The notes under the pieces are model-generated. The model did no database searches and was not told the DNA's origin. It saw nothing but the letters and a program-made list of their open reading frames with translations. Below, piece after piece: positions 33,530 to 43,855 of a stretch of 64,000 nt of DNA (within the stretch, counting starts at the first letter, position 1; every line of letters starts with the position of its first letter). The stretch lies in the NCBI GenBank assembly GCA_963575645.1, contig OY754465.1, positions 32,313,501 through 32,377,500 on the forward strand, read 5' to 3'. The position numbers were made by a program, and so were the translations under genes. The DNA is from Xanthostigma xanthostigma. Taxonomy: Eukaryota > Arthropoda > Insecta > Raphidioptera > Raphidiidae.

Positions 33530-33953
33530 GATAATATATAAGAAGGTATTCCAATCCTGCAATGCATCATGGGAAATATGTCAAGCGGTTGCGCCACCAC
33601 TAGTGTGTCAGATACACTAGCCATCCAATCCTGCAATGCATCATGGGAAATGTGTCAAGTGGTCGCGCCACCACGAGTGTGTCAGTGTGTTGTTGAAGGG
33701 TGAAAAAAAATTTTTTAGTCGCTAATTAATTAATAAACAATATTTATTATTATTTCAAGAGTTAGGATGAAAATACTTTAGTTACCGGCTAGTGTATCTG
33801 ACACACTCGTGGTGGCGCGACCGCTTGACACATTTCCCATGATGCATTGCAGGATTGGATGGCTAGTGTATCTGACACACTCGTGGTGGCGCGACCGCTT
33901 GACACATTTCCCATGATGCATTGCAGGATTGGAATACCTTCTTATATATTATC
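33530..33953. mobile_element. TTAA-flanked palindrome with duplicated units
   Basis: GATAATATATAAGAAGG at the left end is exactly complemented at the right end, and TTAA borders both sides (33526-33529 and 33954-33957). Each ~165-bp arm contains two copies of a ~90-bp unit with ATGCATCATGGGAAA, GCGCCACCACGAGTGTGTCA and GATACACTAG. The TTAA duplication is what piggyBac-type elements produce. The termini are not the canonical CCC type, so that class is only a suggestion. Confidence 0.75.
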
Positions 33954-33957
33954 TTAA

Positions 33958-34519
33958 TGTGAATATCAACATTCAAGTGTCAATCTCAAGTCTGTGCGCA
34001 GTGAGTTATTAGTTACAGATTATTTTTCATCTTATAGCGGTACAAAAAGTGAATTAAACTAAACTTTGAAAATATTAATATTATATTAGTGCAGGCGTCA
34101 TTGGAAAAACTTCTCTATGCAAAATATGAGAACTGCATTCTGGCGATGTCTTAAGCTATAATAAAATACACGTTGTCAGTCCTCCGTGTGGTCCATTCCA
34201 TCCCCAAGGAGGGGAATAAAAAGTGGTAAATGTGGAAATTAAAACAAACACTTTTTTGGAATAAAAAAAAAAAAATTTTGACGATTTTATTATTTCATTT
34301 ATTTTTGTTTAATTGGTAAAATACTGTCATATTAAACAGTTCCCCTTTTTAATTTAAATAATTTACGTGTTATTCAATGTTCAATGTCTTTATTTGGCAT
34401 GTGTTTTGATTTTTTTCAGAGTCTACTAAACCTTATTTAAAAATTATAACGTTACTGTAGTAAATTAACGTAGAATTTAAGTGCTATACTTCTAATACCA
34501 TGATAACAGCAGTGCACCA
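33958..34519. other. No feature recognised
   Basis: AT-rich with an A-tract at about 34263-34274. No frame of interest. Confidence 0.4.
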
Positions 34520-34628
34520 TCCGAGCTCCTTGATGTAGTGGATATGTCTATAACTTAGTATGGTACCAGGTTCGATCCCTGCCAACGTCAATGGTTTCCA
34601 TTTTATTCCACTTTATATTTATATATTA
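34520..34628 (+). mobile_element. tRNA-derived SINE, copy 1
   Basis: A tRNA-like head with a clear B box (AGGTTCGATCCCTGCC at about 34568) and a weak A box is followed by the tail TTTTATTCCACTTTATATTT. The same tail follows the tRNA-like heads at 51438 and 61880. Its 3' edge abuts an ACTAGCCG module. Confidence 0.6.
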
Positions 34629-34665
34629 CTAGCCGTTACCCGCGGCTTTGCACGCGATTAAGACG
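34625..34665 (+). repeat. CTAGC-type retroposon module
   Basis: TACTAGCCGTTACCCGCGGC, then TTTGCACGCG, as in 39463 and (variant) 57158. Confidence 0.55.
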
Positions 34666-35224
34666 AAACACGGATGCATTCCCATTATTTGGCATAGTTA
34701 GTCCTTTCTCGACGTGGACTCCCTAATAAATTTCAAAATGGATGACATTTACGTGATCAGCGTCCTGACAAACCTTGAAAATGACACCCAGGTTAATTTT
34801 TAAACTATTTACTTCATTTCACCCCCCGAAGGGGTTGTTTTTGAAAAAGCATGAAACACGTGTTTATTTATTTGTTGACAGGAGTAATCCTGCGCATTTT
34901 CGAATTGATACATCTATCTTATATGATTTTTCCATGCAAATTTTGAACCCCCGTTACATCCTTTTGGGGGTTTAATTTTATAAAATCTGTTCTTAGTAGA
35001 TACCTACGTAATAACTATCTGTGTGCCTCAGCCCCATCCGTCCAGTGGTTTGAGCTGTGCGTTGATAGATCAGTCAATCAGTCACGGTTTCAACTACAAA
35101 TAATTTTTTTAAAGAAAAATTCCGTATTTTGATGATAGATTATTGTTTGTTATAATGTATAAAGAAAGACGTTATTTTGAATTGTCGAATTACGATATTG
35201 CGCCTGACGGAGACAGGATTAACC
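34666..35224. other. Probable retroposon body, non-coding
   Basis: Contains CCCCCCGAAGGGG (34819) and CCCCATCCGTCCAGTGGTTT (35034), wording common at the 3' ends of insect retroposons. The 66-codon frame at 34775 lacks a domain. Confidence 0.4.
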
Positions 35225-35640
35225 ACTAGTGTTCTAATAATTAATTAGATATTCAAATCGTTAACTCAGAAGGCGTTGCATTTTACAAAATATTAATGTC
35301 AAAACACTGACTAATATTTGAAATGACATCCGTTTTTGAACAAATGCAATCTTTTTATTTTAACACAGAACATACGCAATCTTTAAATTCCCATGTAAGT
35401 GTGCAAGAGACGAAGACAGCCGATCCGTGTACATTATTTATTAGACAAAATTGAATTTATACAGTATGTTTTTATATAAAGCCGTATAAAAAAGTGTGAA
35501 TTCTGTTATACACAATCTATTTATAATTTTCTCCTCTTTCGTTTAAGACAGGTCTCGAAACAATCTGATTTAAATTGAGCGAATTATAAGCAAAAACTTA
35601 GTTTGCTCCTCTTTTGGGAGTTTTGGGAGGTTTTTCATTA
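35225..35640 (+). repeat. R-B copy, central part
   Basis: AACTCAGAAGGCGTTGCATT through TTTCGTTTAAGACAGG to TTTGCTCCTC. The 5' sub-repeats and 3' end are missing. Confidence 0.75.
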
Positions 35641-35644
35641 TTTG

Positions 35645-35808
35645 TTGTTCTAGCGGCAACAGAAATACACACTCTGTGAAAACTTCGACTTCCTACCTAT
35701 TACGGTTATTGAGATACAGCCCGCTGGCAGATAGACGGACGGACGGACAGCGTTTTCTTAGTAATAGGGTCTCGTTTAATCACCCTTCGGGTACGGAACC
35801 CTAAAAAT
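35645..35808 (+). repeat. RTE-type retroposon 3' end
   Basis: GACGGACGGACGGACAGCG, then AGTAATAGGGTCTCG, then TTCGGGTACGGAACCCTAAA is a very common insect retroposon 3' terminus. A reverse copy of its last part is at 54112-54178. Confidence 0.7.
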
Positions 35809-36576
35809 TAAACTGTGTAACTTAAACCAGTCTTTACAGTAATCTTGGAACTGCAATATTCTTAGCGCTTGAAGGTTTCAACGGCTCCCACTCTGGTAGA
35901 CTGGCACTGCAGAAGGAGAACGTATGTACACACACACATACACAAATCTACTCATGTTTGTGTACGTGTGTAATGTGTGTGCGAAGATATCTCCCATGTT
36001 CACCCCTTTAAATGAATGCACAGTCTATTCTATAATACAGTTGTGGCCTGTTGTACTTACTTAGAATGCCTGAATTATTCCCCCAATTAAGATTATTCAA
36101 ATTTTGAGTGCAATTTCATGTGCTCAACGGGTTCCCATTATTTATCTACTTTCATGTAGATTGTGAATGTATAAATTTGATGTAATTTTCATATTTTCTT
36201 GTAATAAAGAAATAGAGGAGACGCAGAACAATTTTTTATTAACTTGTTAGTTGGTTAGTTAGGGCCAAGTCATGTAATTGTAGCCTTGTAATTTTAAAAT
36301 TTACCATAGAAAATAAATATTATTTCTTAATTATCGCACTTACCGCTATACTGCTAGGAATTGTGCTCAACTATTATCAATTTCGAGTTAGAACTGAATT
36401 TCGTTCATGCAAGAAAATATATCTAGGTTAATTTCATAACAAATGTATTCAAAGTAAAGCTTTTTGAAAAGGGAAGATTCTGTTATATAAAGTAGAATCA
36501 TTTTTAGGTTGATTCTGATTCATAATAATAAGTTCTGAAATTTTAACTGAAAAGTGCGAACAGTAGTTGTCGGCTG
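35809..36576. other. No feature recognised; (CA)n-like run
   Basis: 35922-35975 is CA/TG-rich with a rough palindromic look. Otherwise anonymous. Confidence 0.4.
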
Positions 36577-36584
36577 GTCTGTAC

Positions 36585-37122
36585 TAGTGATGTGCCGGAT
36601 ATCCGTATCCGTATCCGCGGATATCCGAAGGAGAAGAAAGATCCGTATCCGTATCCGTTAGTTTTTGGCGGATCTTTTACCTTATTAATTTTCAATTCAT
36701 AGATGAAATTTCATATATAATATAGGTGATTAGGTAATAATGAAAAACTGTTAAATTCCATTGAGATTATTTTTTATTTTTTAAAATGGTATTTGGCACC
36801 TTTATATTGCAAACATTTATCGTAGTGAGTACCATACTAATAGTACATAACTTAAAGGTACTAAATCAACTACCTTTATAATGAGATATTGCATATCGAT
36901 GTTTGAAAAGAGAAAATCTGTTATGAGAGTTAACCCTTAAAGAGGTCAATAACTTTTTTCCATAACAGATAGTCTCTTTCCAAAGGTCGATGTGCAATAT
37001 TTACCGCCGCGTACTCTAAGAAAGTTAAGATCCGTATGCGTATCCGCGGATCTTGAAACCAAAAATCCGTATTCAGATCCGTATCCGCGGATATACATTT
37101 TTAACGATCCGGCACATCACTA
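36585..37122. mobile_element. hAT-type MITE, 538 bp, 8-bp target duplication
   Basis: Ends TAGTGATGTGCCGG and CCGGCACATCACTA, flanked by GTCTGTAC at 36577-36584 and 37123-37130. An 8-bp duplication and a T/CAGTGATG end are hAT hallmarks. Both subterminal regions are packed with ATCCGTATCCG and CCGCGGAT words, plausible transposase-binding sites. No transposase is encoded. Confidence 0.9.
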
Positions 37123-37130
37123 GTCTGTAC

Positions 37131-37789
37131 TAACGTCCGAGCAATACAAGTCGCAAACCTTGACTAATCGTCTGATTAATTCTTTATTCACTTTGTTTAC
37201 TATCAGAGTAGAACCTTATTGAAATTCAATGAAAACCATTCAGTTGTTTAATTTTTGTAAAAAAATGATTTTATCATTGTATGATAGCTATTAAAGCTTA
37301 TGTTGTAATTTGCACAGTAGTAGGCAAAGTATGTCCTATGGACTATGTGCACGGAGGCGGAGTTACAAATTTTTTGATGCGAGCGTTTGTGGTGAGCACT
37401 AGAAGAAACTTGGAACTCCAATTTTCCGTATGTCAGTGAGCAATGTTTATTAAAAATGAAAATAATTATAATTTTATGAAGTTTTTTAATTACAAAGAAA
37501 ACATAGGAAAACTAAGCGATCTGGAAATGCTTGTTGTGTTCCGAGCTGTTGCGCTGATGGCGACTTAAGTAAAATAAAGACCATTGGCGCCCTAATTTGA
37601 CGTTCCGGTGTCAGTGTAAACAAATTAACATCAGTCTTCCCTATTACATTTTTTTGACACATCTTGGCCAACTAAAGTTTTTGACTTATCACCATAGAAA
37701 CATGTCGCGATTTCCATAAAAAGTTAGTTCAATAATTCTCTATTACCCACTAGCGGCGCTAATAGGCTTCGTGCACACAGCCTATATTA
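37131..37789. other. No feature recognised
   Basis: AT-rich. The 61-codon minus-strand frame at 37671 shows no domain. Confidence 0.4.
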
Positions 37790-38412
37790 TAAATAAAAAT
37801 TGGTTGTCTGTAAAGTCGGTTTACGGACGATAGTTTTACGTGATAACGTATTCCGTAATACATAACCTAAATTTATATAATAATTATAATAATTCGAATC
37901 TATGATATTGCATCTTTCGTTTCAAATTTAGGCTAATTTTATTTATTTAAATTACTCACCATATAATATAATTGTTTTTTTAACTTTCTTTCTTTCGTAT
38001 TTATTTTAAGTCTCAAAGATTAGCTGTCATAATATTTATAAAACAATTGTTTCACTGTTTATAATATAAAATTCCAAAACCTACTTACAATATTTAAGTA
38101 TTTTCATACGTCAAAAAATTGATTTTTATAATGATAAAATTTGTAAGAAAACGATTTTTTCGAGAGATGAAACCTAGCTAAAACGATTTTTTGCCCCCCA
38201 AAATCCCTTTTCAGTAAATTTCATCCAAATCGTTAGGGCCGTTTTCGAGAAAAGCACGCACAGGGTCAGGGGGAACGTTACGCGTTACGAACGTTAGGAT
38301 TTAGGAACGTTACGTTAGGAACGTTACACTTTTTCGTGCATGCAGCCGGTGTTTTATCAATTTATAAGATTGGTGATTCATCAATTTATAAGACGTTATC
38401 ACGTCAAAAACT
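37790..38412 (+). repeat. R-A family copy, full length
   Basis: Starts AATTGGTTGTCTGTAAAGTC, includes GTGATAACGTATTCCGTAAT, then the AACGTTACG/AACGTTAGG words at 38272-38325, and ends GACGTTATCACGTCAAAAAC. Non-coding. The subterminal inverted ACGTGATAACGT hints at a DNA transposon, but no clean target duplication is seen. Confidence 0.8.
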
Positions 38413-38484
38413 CCGGGTCGCAGTGCCAAACCCTGCCGACAATATAGTGTATTTGCTTTTATAGGCAGTGTGGCTCTATTGTAT

Positions 38485-38577
38485 GAACTTTGTTTTTGAA
38501 CAAAATGAAAAAAAATACCCCTTTATACTAAGGGGTGTATTAGGGGTATTTTTTTTCATTTTGTCCAAAAACAAAGT
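38485..38577. repeat. Short foldback, ~38-bp arms
   Basis: AACTTTGTTTTTGAACAAAA and CATTTTGTCCAAAAACAAAG pair, with CCCCTTTATACTAAGGGG as a smaller hairpin inside. It lies exactly at the R-B end. Confidence 0.75.
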
Positions 38578-38579
38578 TC

Positions 38580-39112
38580 GCTTTGTGTGTGAATCTGTGT
38601 GTCACGCTTTTTTGTGTCACGCGTACGCCTTAATTGATTTTAAAAAACTTTTTTTTGTTCGATTCGTCTCCGCGTAAAGCTCGTAACGTCGGTCGATTTT
38701 TTAATTTTGATCCCAGAAGAAAGCAATAAAGAAAAAAGAAAGTTTTTCGCTTATAACTCGCTCAATTTAAATCAGATCAGTTCAAAACCTGTCTTAAACG
38801 AAAAAGGAGAAAATTTTACATAAATTTCGTACAACAGAATTTGCCCAAATGGTTTTTTATACAGATTTATATAGAAATAAATTCAATTTGATATAAGCTT
38901 GGCGAACATCTTTCAGTTATCTCTCTCTGTTGCATAGTGTAATATGGTAATTTAAAGATTGCGTATGTTCTGTCTTAAAATAAAATTGGTCGATAATTTT
39001 ATTTATTAAAATTAACATAAAAATATTGCATTTGTTCAAAAACGATTGCCATTTATAATATTTGTGAAATGCAACGCCTTCTGAGTTAACAATTTGAATA
39101 ACTATATTAGAG
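38580..39112 (-). repeat. R-B copy, minus strand
   Basis: From TGTGTGTCACGCTTTTTTG to AACGCCTTCTGAGTTAACA. The following bases start a different repeat (CTAGCGGCCCGG). Confidence 0.75.
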
Positions 39113-39454
39113 CACTAGCGGCCCGGTTCGGCTTCGCCCGAATTTGTAGCTTGTCGGCGTTTTTTCGTCGACTTGCGTTGCAAAATTGGTCTCACGAAAA
39201 GCGCTTTTATTTAAACGCGATAATATTATATAGCCTGTATCAATTCTAAAGGTCCATTCTAAATATTGGTGAAAAAAATTGTCAAATCGGATGATACTTG
39301 AAAATTCTCTAAAATATTTTTTCGCTCGACGATTGTTTCGGACTCCTCTGTACTCCTGAAGATGAACTAATTGTCCGAAACGATCGTCGACAGAGAAAAC
39401 ATTTTGTACAATTTTCAAGTGTTTTTAATCATCTGTAAATAACAAATATCATAA
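39113..39454 (+). repeat. CTAGCGG-type module and anonymous tail
   Basis: CTAGCGGCCCGGTTCGGCTT is the same edge type as element X. The rest to 39454 has two facing GACGATTGTTTCGGAC / GTCCGAAACGATCGTC words (about 39330 and 39375), a short stem. No gene. Confidence 0.5.
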
Positions 39455-39560
39455 TATTTAATACTAGCCGTTACCCGCGTCTTTTCAGGCGATTTCTTTA
39501 TTATACTATATCAAATGTTAATATTTTAGTTGGAATGATTCCGTCGCCCAATTGGGTGGA
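39455..39560 (+). repeat. R-C module copy
   Basis: TACTAGCCGTTACCCGCGTC and CTTTATTATACTATATCAAA, shared with 13085-13180 and, diverged, 52445-52590. Confidence 0.6.
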
Positions 39561-40029
39561 ATTTTTTTCATCCACTCAAAAACCCTAGTCCTGTTATTTT
39601 GAAATTTTGTACCGAAAGTTTTTTTCTCAATTAGACAATTCTATTGTTACAATGTACGGGTTTATAGGCTGTTAATTATTTTTAAAACCTACACACCTAT
39701 GACCTTACTAAAAAATGAAAGATATACTTTTTAATCGTTTGTTTTATAATCTGATTCTAGAATTATTTCATGAATAATATTTATATAAATACAACGGGTT
39801 TTAATCTCTTCAGATGTTTTTATAATGTTCTTTGTTTCCCGTTTTCTGACCGTTTGTTGTCTGTTCGTTCATCCGCAATGGAATGTTATTGGCGATTCAC
39901 AACAATCATTCTTCAGTCTAATTGGATTGATTGCTTATACAAACAAATCAAGTGAACACGCGCTACTCGTTTGCTTTCTACATATGTTTCAACCATGATA
40001 GAAGAGTTTTCAGAAATCGACTAAAGGAA
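39561..40029. other. No feature recognised
   Basis: AT-rich. The short frame at 39770 has no domain. Confidence 0.4.
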
Positions 40030-40400
40030 AGTTTAACTGGAACATTCAAAAAACAGTTGTTAAAAAACCGTGGTTCGGTAAGTTAGAAGATAGCCGATCA
40101 TTAATAGCTACCATATGTAGAAGAAGACTTAATCACGCCTTAATCCCGAATAATTTATTTAAAATAAAAATATTAGACTCACCGAATTCTGCATGCGATG
40201 ATGTATCTCTTGCCCATGCAAATTATATATGGTTGGTGTGCCCCACTTATCATAGACATTGAACACAATAATTGTACAAATCCATCACATCCAACATCAT
40301 ATTACCTCTGTGGTATCCTGATATTTTAAAGTCTGAAAACAAAATAGTTTACTGTGAAATCCTTAATTTCCTAAATAATATTAACATACGAATTTGAAAA
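40030..40400 (+). pseudogene. LINE C-terminal fragment (I-type)
   Basis: Translation gives WNIQKTVVKKPWFGKLED, then RSLIATICRRRLNHALIPNN and FKIKILDSPNSACDD, the pattern found after the RNase H domain in I-type non-LTR elements (a conserved PWF, then a basic helix and a Cys/His-type tail). A stop follows at about 40262, and the tail is recoverable in another frame. The sequence 40400-40700 is a plausible 3' UTR. RT and endonuclease are missing, so it is a 5'-truncated, dead copy. Confidence 0.55.
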
Positions 40401-40728
40401 GTCAGGTAGTAATATTAGAGTAGATATAAAATAAATATTGTATACCTATGTTCTAACAATACCTCATGTGTTTTACCTTTCCTATCCCGGCCGTCCGTAC
40501 TCCTAGCTCTCTTGTTACGTTTGTCCTGCGGAGTCGAGTCCAATGGCCCTCCTCACGTAAACCCTCTGGTCCATCCATCTTGTATCCTAGTGTTAAGTGG
40601 ATTGGTATATTTTTAGAAATTTATTTTAGAGTACCTATATTTTATTTATTTATAAGTAATCTTGTTTAAACAAGACGTGGCCAATTATACTAATCAGTGT
40701 AGAACCCAAAAATCAGCATATTAAAAAA

Positions 40729-40873
40729 AAAATTGGTTGTCTGTAAAGTCGGTTTACGGACGATAGTTTTACGTGATAACGTATTCCGTAATACATAACC
40801 TAAATTTATATAATAATTATAATAATTCGAATCTATGATATTGCATCTTTCGCTTCAAATTTAGGTAAATTTT
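40729..40873 (+). repeat. R-A family, 5' piece
   Basis: Starts AAAATTGGTTGTCTGTAAAG, as in 37790, and stops at TTTAGGTAAATTTTATT, where an R-B copy begins. Confidence 0.8.
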
Positions 40874-40874
40874 A

Positions 40875-41574
40875 TTAAGTAGAATAATAAAACACTATAA
40901 AAAGTACACTATTATTATATAAAAAACAACTATGGCATGTATCTCTTTTGCGCATGCGCCGATTTTCCCCAAAAAATTTACAAAAATTTCTAGTAAAAAT
41001 AGATAGAGTAAAAACCGTTTTAAAAACTATATTATTATTATATAAAACATCATTATAAGAGATATATTCTTTTACGCATGCGCCGATGTTCCCCAAAACA
41101 ATAGGCCACTTCATATTTGCATATCAAACATCCTCCCAAAATTTGGTTTCAATCCGCTTATCCTTGGTGTCGGAATGATAAGAAATGTCAAAAGTGACGT
41201 TTGCAACTGTCAAAGTATTATGTTCTAATAATAATTAGTTATTCCAATAGTTAACTTAGAAGGCGTTGCATTTCAGAAAATACTAATGTCAAAAAATTGA
41301 ATTAAACATTAGAAATGCAGCCGTTTTCATGTTAAGACAAGACATACGTTATTTTCTAATTTCCATGTACGGCAAACAAAGACGACCGACCGCGTCGCGC
41401 GCGCGCCATGCATTAGACAACATTGCATTTATACAGCTATTTTTCTATATAAATTTGTATAAAAAAACTGTTTAGGCAAATTCTGTTATACGAAATCTGT
41501 GTAAAATGTTCTCCTCTTTCGTTTAAGACTGGTTTCAAACCGATCTGATTTAAATTGAGCGAGAAATTAGCAAA
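40875..41574 (+). repeat. R-B copy inserted between R-A pieces
   Basis: Two CGCATGCGCCGA sub-repeats, then the R-B core to AAATTGAGCGAGAAATTAG. It is missing the last ~200 bp of R-B. It replaces about 300 bp of R-A. Confidence 0.75.
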
Positions 41575-41735
41575 AAGCACGCACAGGGTCAGGCGGAACG
41601 TTACGCGTTACGCGTTACGAACGTTAGGAACGTTACGTTACACTTTTTCGTGCATGCAGTCGGTGTTTTATCAATTTATAAGATTGGTGATTCATCAATT
41701 TATAAGACGTTATGACGTCAAAAGATAACGTCAAA
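41575..41735 (+). repeat. R-A family, 3' piece
   Basis: AAGCACGCACAGGGTCAGGC to AGACGTTATGACGTCAAAAG, matching the end of R-A. Confidence 0.8.
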
Positions 41736-41965
41736 CAATAATTAAAGACAGGTCTGATTTTGGTCCAAATGCTGCCCGGAGTTAATATGAGAGTGGTAAT
41801 CGATAGTTCTTGTCATAAATAACAACTTTTCTATTCTCTAACAAGAGGGACAGAAATGTCGATTTATCAATTAATACTGATTTTAATAAATGAGTAAAAT
41901 TATTATAGTAGGTTACGTTTCTAGTGCAATGACATATTATAATATTATAGCGAATGTGATATTAT

Positions 41966-42183
41966 TGTAAGCACTAAATAAAGTTCTTACTTTAAAATAA
42001 ATAAAACGCTTAGGCTTGAATTATAAAAAATTTGTGACGAATTGTTTTCTCAAGATATGATTAATTAAATTGATTTTTTCCCAATTGATAACAACATTCA
42101 TTTTTCCTGCGTAGCTAAGGAAAACAAATTTTGACAATATTACAAAAGAGAGAGAGAGAGTGAATGTAACAAAAGTTGCTACA
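41966..42183 (-). repeat. Gypsy 3' LTR (218 bp)
   Basis: TGTAAGCACTAAATAAAG to GTTGCTACA. Contains a (GA)n run at 42147-42160 and AATAAA-type words. Its copy at 47679-47860 differs at scattered positions. Confidence 0.85.
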
Positions 42184-42335
42184 TTAGCATCCCCCCTACG
42201 CGTGGGGAAAATTCAAATGGGAGGAATATTTTCCAAACCAACTGCAAAAACCCACGCGCAGGAAGAGATATTTCAACTATATTGATTATAATCAAAATCA
42301 TGTACATGTGAATAAAAAATACACAATGAAAAAAG

Positions 42336-42578
42336 TTAATTGTCAATATTTGCAACTTTTAAGCGATCACAAGAAACACTATCTTGACGGTCATTAATGT
42401 CTAAAATAAAGTATTTATCACTTTTCGAAATTACACGAAAAGGTCCACTATATGATGGTTTCAAACTTGAAAAAGCGTTAATGTTTCGCACAAACACAAA
42501 ATCTGCATTAATTAATGGATTTGTAAAGTTAGGAACATCTTTATCACAATCGAACTTCTTTAAACTTATTTTTGAAAG
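42336..42578 (-). pseudogene. Gypsy integrase C-terminal domain
   Basis: End of gypsy pol after the copia insertion. The frame runs to TAA at 42336-42338 and includes DFVFVRNINAFSSLKPSYSG, then PFRVISKSDKYFILDI, then SVSCDRLKVAN, the SH3-like C-terminal domain of gypsy integrases that helps bind DNA. It joins 45911-46908 in phase once copia and one GAAAG copy are removed. No stop lies in this piece. Confidence 0.85.
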
Positions 42579-42714
42579 TATTGAAACAAGTAGCTATGCA
42601 GAATAACAAGTGAAGTTTTTATTTCAATACAGCTTACTTTCATACAAGTTGCACTAGTACATATAGTGACACAGAGATGTCACCGTTAACTTATTTTGAT
42701 ATCAATTACCAACA
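42579..42714 (-). repeat. Copia 3' LTR
   Basis: Minus strand begins TGTTGGTAATTGATATC and ends TGTTTCAATA. Near-identical to 45775-45910. Confidence 0.9.
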
Positions 42715-42751
42715 CCCCCACTATATCAAAATACCAAAATTAACAACAAAT

Positions 42752-43260
42752 TTAAATTTCAACAATACCAAGCATTTTCATAAATGTGTAATGTTTCATT
42801 CCTGATAAACCCTTAGTTAATAGATCAGCGGGCATCTCAGCTGTTGGCAAATATTTTGTTTCAACAATATTATCATTAACAACATCACGAATAAAATTGT
42901 ATCGAACATCGATGTGTTTAGAACGTTTATGCGATTGATTACTATTTGCTAACTTCAATGCACTCTGACTATCGTTAAATAGCACAATATTATATGATGA
43001 ATCTGTAATTTCAGATTCCAAATTTCTTAAATATATGGCTTCTCGGCAAGCTTGTCCATTCCTAACAGAACACTCAACGCTAATAATAGCCTTAAAGTCG
43101 AATGCCTGATAACTGGCGAAAATAGTCCAAATCTGCTTTCTGGGTGAAACCCTTAGCGACTAATCTGGCACGATACCTCACATTATTGTCATGATCAATT
43201 TTCTTTCGTAGCACCCACTTACACTGCACTACACTTGCGTCCACTGGATTGTCAATAATT
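42752..43260 (-). pseudogene. Copia RT start fused to RNase H end
   Basis: Minus strand: CKWVLRKKIDHDNNVRYRAR, then LVAKGFTQKADLDYF marks the start of copia RT (about 43240-43115). After a junction near 43080 the frame resumes as RNase H: GQACREAIYLRNLESEITD, NIVLFNDSQSALKLA, KHIDVRYNFIRDVV and PADLLTKGLSGMKHY, with stop at 42752. The RT catalytic core is gone, about 1 kb compared with a typical copia, and the join carries frame changes. The element cannot reverse-transcribe itself. Confidence 0.8.
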
Positions 43261-43369
43261 TCTCATACCTGGTTATCTTCAAACGACTGTAGTTCTTCTG
43301 CTATCGCTTGCAACCATCTATCTTTCTCGGGACCATTGATAGCCTTTTCATAGGTCAACTCATCATTTA

Positions 43370-43855
43370 TTATTGAAGCAGCACACATGTTAGCAAAACC
43401 ATATCTTTCTGAACCTTTCTTAGTCTTTTCTCTCTTTGTTTCGCTTCCATTCTTTTTTCATTTCTGTTAGCTTCCAGGTTTTCTACATTTTCTTCCTCTT
43501 CTGCTTCAATTCTTTCTTCATTTCTGATAGCTTCCGGTTTTTCTTCTTTTTCTTCATGTTCTCTCTTGACTGCAGGTTCCCCCACTTAATCTGCGTTCTC
43601 TAGAGTAACACTTATTGTTTGTTCAACTTTCTTTGGCTTTTCAAATACCACAACGTCTCTACTTGTACTTTCAACTTTCTTAATTGGATCATAAATTCGA
43701 TATCCTTTAACATTCTCTGAAAATCCCACAAGTATGTGTTTCTTTGATTTCTTGTCCCACTTCGTTCTTTTTTCTTTCGGCACATGTACCATGACAGAAC
43801 TGCCGAAAATGCGAATATGTTTTAAATCTGGTTTTCTACCATTCCAAATCTCATA
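43370..43855 (-). pseudogene. Copia integrase C-terminal/linker region
   Basis: 43586-43792 has KWDKKSKKHILVGFSENVKG, the conserved copia GKSx-type C-terminal motif after the integrase core. 43370-43585 is a Glu/Lys/Arg-rich linker (EEKEEKPEAIRNEERIE). A TAA at 43586-43588 separates them, and another break lies near 43857. The charged linker is what normally joins integrase to RT in copia elements. Confidence 0.75.

Noticed and set aside
42397-42606. 69-codon plus-strand ORF
   Set aside because: It is antisense to the gypsy integrase C-terminus and the copia LTR edge.
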